Part shown: positions 17,728-26,139 of the stretch, piece by piece
Layout: each line of letters starts with the position of its first letter
Numbering within the stretch: the stretch's first letter is position 1
Assembly (NCBI RefSeq): GCF_030929555.1
Contig: NZ_JAVFVT010000024.1
Coordinates: 1-64,000 of the forward strand
Direction: 5' to 3'
Origin: Paenibacillus sp. LHD-117
GTDB lineage: Bacteria > Bacillota > Bacilli > Paenibacillales > Paenibacillaceae
DNA: 64,000 bases
Notes under the pieces: model-generated
Seen by the model: only the letters and a program-made list of their open reading frames with translations
Databases searched by the model: none
What the model was told of the DNA's origin: nothing
Made by a program: the position numbers and the translations under genes

Positions 17728-18208
17728 TCTATAAAGGGACGCTTCTCAGCAACGGAGGCATGGGGGGCAGTCGTTACGACTCGCGGATATTTGATTAGCG
17801 GAAGAACACCAGGAAGAGATCGGCACCTTCGACAGTCTATTCGCGAGACTGAAGGGAATTCCAGCTGAGTACGAATCCTTGAGCGAGGACGAATTATACT
17901 GCTGCTATGTGGAGATGGCGAGCGATAATTATAGCTATCCTTACCTGCGCCTGATGCCATGCGGTTCGCTGTTGCTCGGCTTCGACAGACGCAGAGCTGA
18001 GGTACTCGGTCATTCGCTCCATTTCGAGAATGGATTATGCGAGATAGACTTCCTGGTTGAGGGGACATCCGTTATGCTGCATGTACTCGTTGACCAGGAG
18101 GTTGACCGCTTATGGCTTGCCTTCAAGGATTCGGAACGGTCGGAATTAACCGCATTATTATTTAATCGGATTAAGCTTGTACCGGGTACATGTGTTAACA
18201 CCGAATGA
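17728..18208 (+). pseudogene. Decayed GH95-like gene fragment
   Basis: Pieces in different frames match the intact gene at 57000: LLSNGGMGG, then AEEHQEEIGTFDSLFARLK, then a 109-codon stretch with RLMPCGSLLLGFDRRRAEVLGH, ENGLCEIDF and FNRIKLVPG. The N-terminus is frameshifted and nothing after about residue 190 of the model is left. It follows directly on the GH27 gene. Confidence 0.75.
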
Positions 18209-18418
18209 CTCAAACTTACGGTCGGTTACAATAACCGCTTCCATCCGGATAGCCAATATCTAAAAGATATCGATGTGGAATGTGCAGCCTGGATCAATGC
18301 TATTCTGAATGACTCAGAAGTTGTTGTATCAGCAGAACAAGCACTTGTTGTCACTGAGATTTTGGAAGCAATTTATGAATCAGTCCGATCGGGTCAAACA
18401 GTCTATTTAAATCGTTAA
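18209..18418 (+). pseudogene. 3' end of a Gfo/Idh/MocA-type oxidoreductase
   Basis: The frame ending at TAA 18418 reads NNRFHPDSQYLKDIDVECAA and ALVVTEILEAIYESVRSGQ, the typical last 60 residues of NAD(P)-dependent sugar oxidoreductases of this superfamily. There is no start and no Rossmann domain; it is joined directly to the GH95-like scrap, so a recombination joint lies around 18208. Confidence 0.65.
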
Positions 18419-18477
18419 TATCTTAAAACACTGTAAAAGGAGAGCCCTGCAAAACGAATACAGTTTCTGTAGAATAC

Positions 18478-18504
18478 AACCCAGTACCGCGCCGGTACTG
18501 GGTT
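18478..18504 (+). terminator. Hairpin at the left edge of the AT-rich block
   Basis: AACCCAGTACC and GGTACTGGGTT form a perfect 11-bp stem with loop GCGCC, followed by TGTTGT. It probably ended the lost oxidoreductase transcript. Confidence 0.6.
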
Positions 18505-18677
18505 TGTTGTACACTGGATGAAAAATGTAAAGCGAGTTGAATCGTTGTGCTTCAGCAAGCTAGACTATTAGCCGCATCGTTCCATGCGGAGCTATATAAT
18601 TTTATATTAAATATGTCCACTCGTATTAGATATTTAGAATTTAAGAAAAAGTTGCAGTGCTTGATAATTAAATTAAA

Positions 18678-18689
18678 GAGAGCGCTCTC
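18678..18689 (+). promoter_or_regulatory. Palindromic LacI/CcpA-type operator
   Basis: GAGAGCGCTCTC is a perfect 12-bp palindrome 37 bases before the binding-protein start. The central AGCGCT fits cre and other LacI-family operators (11 of 14 to the cre consensus with its flanks). Confidence 0.5.
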
Positions 18690-18725
18690 ATAAATCCAAA
18701 CGATATGAATAAGGAGGACTTGGAA

Positions 18726-19985
18726 ATGAAGAAAGTGATTCCATTACTTGCTATCACTGCACTCTTAGCAGGTGCTTTGGCTGGCTGTGGTGGCAATGCG
18801 AATTCGTCGGATCCTACATCAAAAAAAGATAATGTAAGCACTGAGGATCCTAAAGAAAAAGTGGAGTTAACCATGTGGACATATTTTGAAAATGCCAATC
18901 AAAAAAAGGTGCTTGATGATTGGACTGAGGGTTTTAACGGATCACAAAGTGAGATTGAAGTAAGTCATGAATATGTTCCGTTTGCAGATTTTAAAAAGCA
19001 GTTATCCGTAGGCTTGGCTGCTAATGAACTTCCTGATGTTGTAATCATCGATAATCCTGATATGGCTTCCTATATTGCGATGGGCTTATTTGCAGATATA
19101 ACAGATCAAATTAGTGATTGGGCAGATAAGGATCAGTACTTTGAAGGACCTTGGAAATCTACAATGTTAGATGGCAAGAATTATGGCATACCTATGGTAA
19201 GTAATACTTTGGCATTGTACTACAATGAAGACATACTTGCTAATGCAGGAGTAAATCCCCCAGAAACATGGGATGAATTAAGAGAGGTTGCCAAAAAGGT
19301 AACAGGCAATGGAGTATCAGGACTTGGTATTGCAGCTCCAAAGACCGAAGAAGGAACATTCCAATTTATTCCTTGGTTGCTTTCAAGTGGAGCGACTGCA
19401 GAAAAAGTCGATGGTGCTGAAGGTATTCGATCTTTTACATTTTTAGCGGATATGATCAAGGATGGTTCTTTGGCAAAGGAAAGTATCAACTGGACGCAGT
19501 CAGATGTTAACAAGCAGTTTATGGCAGGGAAACTTGCTATGATGGTGAATGGTCCATGGCAGATTCCGACTTTAGAAAGTGAGGCGCCAGACCTTAAATG
19601 GAATGTTGTTCAGATCCCTAAAGATAAACAGTTCTCATCTGTACTTGGCGGAGAAAACATTGGCGTCGTAAATGGCAAGAATGTTGATGCTGCGGTTAAA
19701 TTTATTAAGTATATTGGGCAGGCAGAGATCGTCAAACAGACTGCAATTGATTATGGTGCATTCCCTCCGAGAATGGATGTAGCACAAGATATGACATGGA
19801 CAGATGATCCCGTACTTAAGGTGTTTATGGATGCAATGCAATATGCAATGCCTAGAGGACCACATCCACAATGGCCTGAAATCTCGAATGCTATGTCAAC
19901 TGCTTTGCAGGAAACGTTAACACTCACAAAGACACCTGAACAAGCAGCAAAAGATGCACAAGAAAAAATAGACAAGATAGATTAG
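18726..19985 (+). CDS. Sugar-binding lipoprotein of a CUT1 ABC importer
   Basis: A 419-residue lipoprotein (signal MKKVIPLLAITALLAGALAG, lipobox LAGC). The fold is that of family 1 sugar-binding proteins: VELTMWTYFENANQKKVLDD at the start of the mature part, ELPDVVIID, YGIPMVSNTLALYYNEDIL, FMAGKLAMMVNGPW. The ATG at 18726 was chosen because AAGGAGG lies eight bases before it; an ATG seven codons earlier has none. It is smaller than the LplA-type proteins elsewhere in the window, so this is a different importer class (MalE-like). It heads the operon with two permeases. Confidence 0.93.
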   Translation: MKKVIPLLAITALLAGALAGCGGNANSSDPTSKKDNVSTEDPKEKVELTMWTYFENANQKKVLDDWTEGFNGSQSEIEVSHEYVPFADFKKQLSVGLAANELPDVVIIDNPDMASYIAMGLFADITDQISDWADKDQYFEGPWKSTMLDGKNYGIPMVSNTLALYYNEDILANAGVNPPETWDELREVAKKVTGNGVSGLGIAAPKTEEGTFQFIPWLLSSGATAEKVDGAEGIRSFTFLADMIKDGSLAKESINWTQSDVNKQFMAGKLAMMVNGPWQIPTLESEAPDLKWNVVQIPKDKQFSSVLGGENIGVVNGKNVDAAVKFIKYIGQAEIVKQTAIDYGAFPPRMDVAQDMTWTDDPVLKVFMDAMQYAMPRGPHPQWPEISNAMSTALQETLTLTKTPEQAAKDAQEKIDKID

Positions 19986-20002
19986 ATCTTCGAGCTTAGG
20001 AT

Positions 20003-20038
20003 AATTAACTGAAGTTCAATCATGTACTTCAGTTAATT
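20003..20038 (+). terminator. Stem-loop between binding protein and permeases
   Basis: AATTAACTGAAGT and ACTTCAGTTAATT form a perfect 13-bp stem with a 10-base loop, extendable to 17 bp with one bulge. It lacks a U tract, so it likely stabilises the binding-protein mRNA or causes partial termination. Confidence 0.55.
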
Positions 20039-20077
20039 TATCCTCTCCACGATGGCGATAGGGGTAGTGGTTTAGTG

Positions 20078-20986
20078 ATGAGAAATAGAAGCTGGAAAAT
20101 AAAAGAGAATTATATGGGACATTTCTTTGTATTTCCTGCATTGATTTATATGCTGGTGTTTATTGGATATCCCATCATTAATAACTTTATTCTTAGTTTC
20201 CAGGACGTTAACGTTATGACGCTGGCAAATGATTCAAAACAATTTGTTGGACTTGCGAATTATATGGAGTTGTTCAAAGAAAAAGATTCTGTATTACTCC
20301 TATCTCTACGGAATTCACTGATTTACACAGTTGCTAGCATTACCTTTCAATTTGTAATTGGTTTTTCACTTGCCCTACTCTTTGTGAAGAAATTCAAACT
20401 AGCACAAACACTTAGGGGTTTAGTTATGATTAGTTGGTTGATTCCGGTGACGATTACCGCTTTACTATTCAAATTTATGTTTAGCGTGAATGGTGGAATC
20501 ATTAATGAAATATTGCTTTTCTTCCACTTTATTGATAAGCCGATCGAGTGGTTATTACAACCTGCTAGCGCAATGTGGTCCTTAATAATTGCAAATAGTT
20601 GGATCGGTATCCCATTTAATATGATTCTTCTGACGACTGGACTTTCAACTATACCGAACGATGTATATGAAAGCGCTAATATTGATGGAGCGAACAGATC
20701 CCAAAAGTTTTTCCATATCACTATTCCTTTGCTTAAACCTGCAATTGCTTCGGTCTTAATACTTGGATTTATATTCACCTTTAAAGTCTTTGATCTTGTA
20801 TATGTCATGACACAAGGTGGACCTGTAAATGCTACTGAGATGCTTTCAACATTCTCATATAAGTTATCTTTTACAGAATTTAATTTCAGCAAGGGTGCAG
20901 CGGTAGCAAATGTCCTTTTTGTTATATTATTTATCATCAGTCTAGGCTATTTGAAACTTATCAAAGAAGAAGAGGAGGTGATGTAG
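20078..20986 (+). CDS. ABC sugar importer permease, MalF-like
   Basis: A 302-residue CUT1 permease. Hydrophobic segments include FVFPALIYMLVFIGYPIINN, and the EAA loop reads ESANIDGANRSQKFFHITIP, followed by the conserved LKPAIASVLILG. QGGPVNATEMLSTFSY is typical of MalF-type permeases. GTG 20075 immediately upstream is an alternative start; neither has a strong ribosome binding site. The end contains the ribosome binding site of the next gene (GAGGAGGTGATG). Confidence 0.92.
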   Translation: MRNRSWKIKENYMGHFFVFPALIYMLVFIGYPIINNFILSFQDVNVMTLANDSKQFVGLANYMELFKEKDSVLLLSLRNSLIYTVASITFQFVIGFSLALLFVKKFKLAQTLRGLVMISWLIPVTITALLFKFMFSVNGGIINEILLFFHFIDKPIEWLLQPASAMWSLIIANSWIGIPFNMILLTTGLSTIPNDVYESANIDGANRSQKFFHITIPLLKPAIASVLILGFIFTFKVFDLVYVMTQGGPVNATEMLSTFSYKLSFTEFNFSKGAAVANVLFVILFIISLGYLKLIKEEEEVM

Positions 20987-20988
20987 AT

Positions 20989-21831
20989 ATGAAAAAACTC
21001 TCCTCTAAACAGAAATCAATATTAACCGCTGCAGCTGCTTTTTTAATATGTATGGTATTTTTATATCCATTATATTGGCTAATCGTAACTTCTCTCAAAA
21101 CAGAGGTTGATATTTTCAAATCTCCTCCCTCCTTGTTTCCTGAAACGGTATCATTTAACGCTTATTTGTCTCAGTTGAAAAGTGGAGAATACAATATGCT
21201 CAATGCTTTCTACAATAGTGCCATTATATCTGTAAGCGCTATGGTACTATCGACGGTGCTCTCCATACCGGCAGCCTATGGTTTAGCTAGATTTAGATTT
21301 AAAGGAAAAAAGCTCTTTATTCTATCCTTTCTTGTTACACAGATGCTTCCATCAACACTGGTTTTGACTCCGTTATTCATCATGTTTAACAATCTACAAA
21401 TTATTAATACTTATGTTGCTCCTATTCTTGCAGATTCAACCATTGGAATTCCTTTTGCCATACTTATTCTAAGAACCTATTTTTTATCAATACCAAAGGA
21501 ATTGGAAGAGGCAGCAAAAATGGATGGTTGCAATCACTTTACGGCTTTTATTAGGATTATGATTCCTATTGCCTACCCAGGAGTAGTCGTTGCAGCAGTG
21601 TTTTCCTTACTGTATGCATGGGGGGACCTGATTTATGGTTTAACCTTCATCAACAAATCATCAATGAGGCCAATTACCGCGGGAATCTACAACTTTATGC
21701 AGCAGTATGGAACTTCGTGGAACTCTGTCATGGCTTATGGAATGATCACAATTTCACCAGTAGTTCTGATCTTTATTTTTATGCAAAAGTATATTGTTAG
21801 TGGACTAACTAATGGAGCCATAAAAGCATAA
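20989..21831 (+). CDS. ABC sugar importer permease, MalG-like
   Basis: A 280-residue CUT1 permease, partner of the preceding one. Seen: FLYPLYWLIVTSLKTE, PAAYGLARFRFKGKKLF, the EAA loop EAAKMDGCNHFTAFIRIMIP and the C-terminal QKYIVSGLTNGAIKA. The start lies two bases after the first permease stop. Confidence 0.94.
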   Translation: MKKLSSKQKSILTAAAAFLICMVFLYPLYWLIVTSLKTEVDIFKSPPSLFPETVSFNAYLSQLKSGEYNMLNAFYNSAIISVSAMVLSTVLSIPAAYGLARFRFKGKKLFILSFLVTQMLPSTLVLTPLFIMFNNLQIINTYVAPILADSTIGIPFAILILRTYFLSIPKELEEAAKMDGCNHFTAFIRIMIPIAYPGVVVAAVFSLLYAWGDLIYGLTFINKSSMRPITAGIYNFMQQYGTSWNSVMAYGMITISPVVLIFIFMQKYIVSGLTNGAIKA

Positions 21832-21882
21832 AGGTTAATAAATGGATGAAAAGTAAAAAAAAATTGGGAGTGATAATTTACG

Positions 21883-24800
21883 ATGAAGAAATCTTTATCA
21901 TTGGTATTAGCTCTAACCATGATCTTATCTGCCTTCCCTTCGATTAACAGTAGTGTAAAGGCAGCAAGCACAAATTTATTGACAAACCCAGGATTTGAAA
22001 ATCAAAAAACAGGATGGAATTTTCACAATGCGAATATAGCGGGAAATAATCCACACTCGGGAGCGTATGCTTTTGCTTTAGATCCGGATGTAAATATTGG
22101 AAGCAGATATGTTGAACAGGAAGTCACAGTGCCTTATACCGGAACATATAAAACTTCTGCTTATATATCAACAGGAGGAGAATTAGGTGCTTTTGGTGTT
22201 AGGAGAGCTGATGGTGATGAGTTAGCGAATATTGTTCTACCAGCAGGAGCTACCTATAATGTACCTTTTGAATTAGAACCCATTCGTTTGAAACAAAATG
22301 ATCGAGTAGTCGTGTATACCAAGAGCGGAACAGGATGGGTCAATGGGGATGATTACTCTTTTATATATGATCCTTCTAGTGTCTTGGATAATTTAATGAG
22401 TCAAGATCAATTTAATCAGATGGTTAGAATTCCACAAGCAGGAGATTATATTCTAACTGCTGCAGTAAGCGGTAATGGTAATGTTACGATTACTGCTGGT
22501 GAAAGTAACACAATGGTAACCGCAACGGAAACGCCTCAAGAAGTGGAGTTAGTGGTAACAGATTTAGCAGTAGATCAAGAGCTTGATATATCGGTCACTG
22601 ATGGAGCTGTAGTGACAAATTATTCACTATTATTTGATACAAGTGAAATGGAGAATACTCCACCTCTAGCTCAAAATGTAGCAATATCAGGTAATTTATG
22701 GACAGGAGAAACCGTACTTGGCAGCTACACTTTTTTTGATGAGGATGAAGGCCAAACGGAAGGAAATAGTACCTATCAGTGGTTAGCCTCTGATACACCA
22801 GATGGTGAATATGAGGTAATTGATGGGGAAACTAGCAAAACTCTATATATAACAGACGCGCTCGATGGCAAATATATTAAGTACGCTGTTACTCCTAAAG
22901 ATAATTGGAAGCTTGAAGGAGAAGAAGCAATGTCAGAACATTCAAGCGAATTTGTTAAGATCAATTATGTTCGCAACGCTAGCTTTGATATTGAAGCTGA
23001 TCGATCGCCTGAAGGTTGGAAGTTTAGTAAAGGCGGTGCTTTTATTAATGACAAAAATAGAGCAAGAACAGGATTCCTATTTGGTTATTTACCTGCCAAT
23101 AATCCAAAAGCAGATGTTTCCTATGCGTTTAAGGTTGAAAAGACTGCGTGGTATGATTTAAGCATGTATATTAAAGCAGCAGCACAAGGTACAGAGATCG
23201 GTGTCAGATATGCGGGTAGTACTTCAGCTATTAACTCAAAGCAAACTGAAAATGGAACGCAAGGTTACGAAAAAGTGACTTTAGAGCATGTTCTGCTTGA
23301 AAAAAATAGTGTTGTTGAAGTTTATGCAAAAGGTGGTAGTACCTCAGAAGCATTAATCGATGATATTCAAATATTTGCAAATTCAACCACTGATATCCCG
23401 GATATGGCTAATTTATTTGACTTCAGGGGAGAAAAGCAGTTCGGCAAGGCTGTGATTAATTACGAGGAGAAGTCAGTATCGTTCAAGGTGCCTTATGACA
23501 CTGATGTTACTTCACTTGATGTTGTAATGGAAGTTTCAGAAGGTGCAAGTATTAGTCCATCAACCAATGGAGTGAATTTTAGTCATCCTGTAGAATTTAC
23601 GATTAGTAAGGGTAATGTAAGCAATGTGTGGACAATAACATGTATAGGGATGGAAAAAAAGCCTTCTATAATATCAAGCAATCAATATTTACAAGATGAA
23701 TTTCTATGGGCAACTGACAAAACGGATATATTCGTAGTGACAGGTCAAAAGGGGTTAATCAATCAAAATGAGTATGGTACCGGAACAGGCCCAGTAGATT
23801 ATAATCCAGGTTATTGGGCCGGATATTTTGACAGAACTGCATTTTATGCCAGAGACTTTGCTCATCAGGCAGTCGGTGCTCAAATAGTAGGATTAGCTGA
23901 TGAGAATTTCCAAATGATTAAAACTTTTGCCGAAGGCTCAACGGAATCAAGAAAATGGTACACGGTGTGGGCACATAATTTTGACGGCTCTCCATTTACT
24001 CTAGATTATAAAAATGATAATGATTTTATCCGTGAGTTACCTGCTCCATTCGAGATTGTCCAGAAAGTATATGAATTGTACCGTTGGACTGGCGATGAAA
24101 GATATATTCAAGATGAAACGCTGTTCAATTTCAGCACCAGGATTATGACGGATTTTGTCACATTGCATGAAACTAACGGGAATGGAGTAGCAGAGGGAGT
24201 TCAAGGTGGAAATCTTTGGCTAGGTCAAAGCACCTATAATGAAAGAGGCAGTATTATGCCGCTTGAAGCAGGAGAAAGTATCGCTTCTCAATATCAAGCT
24301 ACACTTGCATATGCAGGTATTTTGAAGGCAAGAGGGGAACTAGATGAAGCGACGATATGGGAGAAGAAAGCAGCCGATTACAAGAACTACTTCAATGAAG
24401 AATGGAGTTTTCAAGAAGGCAAAGATCACTTTGCTTGGGGAGTAAGCGATGATGGTACGAAACATTTTGGAATTAGTAAAGAGAGCAGCTTCTTTTTACT
24501 GATGAAGGAGCTTGCAGAACCTGGAGCACGTACTGAAAAGGAAATCGAGCTTATTGAGGAAAGTTTGGGAAGTGGTATTGGTAGCAATGACTCTGCTCCT
24601 AATAATATTGAGACATATACTTATCTACCTGATACGTATTTTCCTTACAACAAGTCAGACTTAGCCTGGAAGTGGATGAAATATATCATCGACAGAAAAG
24701 ATAGACCACATGAAAGACCAATACAAGGGACTAATGGAGATTATCCAGAAATATCGTTTACATTCATTTCTCAGGTCATTACAGGTATGATGGGAATTGA

Positions 24801-25989
24801 ACCATATGCTGGAGAGCACTTCATCATTACAGCACCACGTCTACCATCTGAAGTAAGTGATGTAGAAATTTTATATCTACCAGTCGGTGATCATGAGATC
24901 AATGTTAAGCATACCGGACTAAAACAAACTAAAGTCACTAATGTATCTAGCGAGCCTATTACTTGGGAAGCAAGATTCTATGGTGATTTTAATAAAATCA
25001 CAGTCGGTGAGCAGAAATATAATGCTGAGCACAAGGAAATAAACGGAGTTAAAGTTAGCTACGCAACCATTACGGTTCCTGCGAATGGAACCTTAGAAGC
25101 GGTAGCCATTTCTGAAACTGAAATATCCCATACCCTTACAGCGACAGCAGGAGCAAACGGAATTATTGATCCAAGCGGTGAAGTAACGGTAAATGAAGGA
25201 GATAGCTCAACATTTACATTCACACCTGATAATGGTTATGTAGTTGATCAAGTGATGGTAGATGGAACGGCAGTAACAGTAACCGGCAACAGTTATACTT
25301 TTAATGATGTAGTAGGCAATCATACGATTCATGTTACTTTCAAGAAAAGATCAACACCGACACCTACTGATCCAGTTAAGCCAACTGAACCAACAAAACC
25401 AACAGAACCAACAGAACCAGAAAAACCAACTGAACCAGAATCTCCAAAAATAGATCTATCTGATATCGTAGATCATTGGGCTAAGGCATCCATTAAAAAA
25501 TCAGTGGAACTCGGAATTGTAAATGGTTATGAAGATGGAACGTTCAGACCAAATGATTCAGCAACACGCGGTGAGTTTTCAACGATGTTAGCTAGAGCAC
25601 TGAAATTAGATACTGCAGTAACGGAGTTTGGCTTTGCGGATCAAGACCAAACACCAGTATGGGCCATGCCATTCATTCATGCGCTTACTAAAGCAGGATT
25701 TATTGCAGGGTATGAAGATGGGACTTTCCGTGCAAATCATACTATAACTAGAACTGAGTTAGTAGTTATTATTGTACGTGCAATGGGTCTTGAAGTGGAT
25801 CCAAACGAAACACTTCCATTTGATGATGCAGATCAAGTTCCAGTATGGGCAAAACCTTATGTAGCAGCAGCTGCAAAAGCAGGCATCGTTAAGGGAAATG
25901 GGGATGGCACATTTAATCCGAATAGCTCAGCAACCCGAGCAGAAGCAGTCACTTTGATTTTAGCTATGCTAGATAAGTTGAACCAATGA
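21883..25989 (+). CDS. S-layer-anchored putative glycosidase of unnamed family
   Basis: A 1368-residue secreted protein. Signal peptide MKKSLSLVLALTMILSAFPS to about VKA; two carbohydrate-binding-like beta modules (about 28-160 and 370-505, both opening with N-A/P-G/S-F-D/E and jelly-roll spacing), Ig-like segments between and after, then a helical domain (about 600-1010) with QYLQDEFLWATDKTDIFV, YWAGYFDRTAFYARDFAHQA, YELYRWTGDERYI and EGVQGGNLWLGQSTYNERG. This looks like an (alpha/alpha)6 barrel of the glycosidase type, but I cannot assign a GH family. Next are a divergent InlB-type repeat (about 1082-1150), a Pro/Thr/Glu linker and three SLH repeats (about 1190-1368). It follows the importer genes and precedes GH31, so it probably feeds them. 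Confidence 0.7.
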   Translation: MKKSLSLVLALTMILSAFPSINSSVKAASTNLLTNPGFENQKTGWNFHNANIAGNNPHSGAYAFALDPDVNIGSRYVEQEVTVPYTGTYKTSAYISTGGELGAFGVRRADGDELANIVLPAGATYNVPFELEPIRLKQNDRVVVYTKSGTGWVNGDDYSFIYDPSSVLDNLMSQDQFNQMVRIPQAGDYILTAAVSGNGNVTITAGESNTMVTATETPQEVELVVTDLAVDQELDISVTDGAVVTNYSLLFDTSEMENTPPLAQNVAISGNLWTGETVLGSYTFFDEDEGQTEGNSTYQWLASDTPDGEYEVIDGETSKTLYITDALDGKYIKYAVTPKDNWKLEGEEAMSEHSSEFVKINYVRNASFDIEADRSPEGWKFSKGGAFINDKNRARTGFLFGYLPANNPKADVSYAFKVEKTAWYDLSMYIKAAAQGTEIGVRYAGSTSAINSKQTENGTQGYEKVTLEHVLLEKNSVVEVYAKGGSTSEALIDDIQIFANSTTDIPDMANLFDFRGEKQFGKAVINYEEKSVSFKVPYDTDVTSLDVVMEVSEGASISPSTNGVNFSHPVEFTISKGNVSNVWTITCIGMEKKPSIISSNQYLQDEFLWATDKTDIFVVTGQKGLINQNEYGTGTGPVDYNPGYWAGYFDRTAFYARDFAHQAVGAQIVGLADENFQMIKTFAEGSTESRKWYTVWAHNFDGSPFTLDYKNDNDFIRELPAPFEIVQKVYELYRWTGDERYIQDETLFNFSTRIMTDFVTLHETNGNGVAEGVQGGNLWLGQSTYNERGSIMPLEAGESIASQYQATLAYAGILKARGELDEATIWEKKAADYKNYFNEEWSFQEGKDHFAWGVSDDGTKHFGISKESSFFLLMKELAEPGARTEKEIELIEESLGSGIGSNDSAPNNIETYTYLPDTYFPYNKSDLAWKWMKYIIDRKDRPHERPIQGTNGDYPEISFTFISQVITGMMGIEPYAGEHFIITAPRLPSEVSDVEILYLPVGDHEINVKHTGLKQTKVTNVSSEPITWEARFYGDFNKITVGEQKYNAEHKEINGVKVSYATITVPANGTLEAVAISETEISHTLTATAGANGIIDPSGEVTVNEGDSSTFTFTPDNGYVVDQVMVDGTAVTVTGNSYTFNDVVGNHTIHVTFKKRSTPTPTDPVKPTEPTKPTEPTEPEKPTEPESPKIDLSDIVDHWAKASIKKSVELGIVNGYEDGTFRPNDSATRGEFSTMLARALKLDTAVTEFGFADQDQTPVWAMPFIHALTKAGFIAGYEDGTFRANHTITRTELVVIIVRAMGLEVDPNETLPFDDADQVPVWAKPYVAAAAKAGIVKGNGDGTFNPNSSATRAEAVTLILAMLDKLNQ

Positions 25990-26052
25990 TACTTACCTGC
26001 ATTTTTATGCATATCCAATCAATTTGAAGTATTCGAGCATTGTCCATAAATG

Positions 26053-26107
26053 CCCAGCCATCGAAGAGATGACTAAGCTTAACTATCGATTAGAAATGAT
26101 GGCTGGG
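26053..26107 (+). terminator. Long stem-loop between SLH glycosidase and GH31
   Basis: CCCAGCCATC and GATGGCTGGG pair over 10 bp with a 35-base loop, with no clear U tract. It may reduce readthrough into GH31. Confidence 0.4.
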
Positions 26108-26139
26108 TAGTATGGTTAAAAACTAGAGAGGTGAACACT

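Noticed and set aside
25354-25443. Short repeated ACCAACAGAACC-type units as a possible CRISPR or satellite
   Set aside because: They encode the Pro/Thr/Glu linker of the SLH protein and stay in frame.
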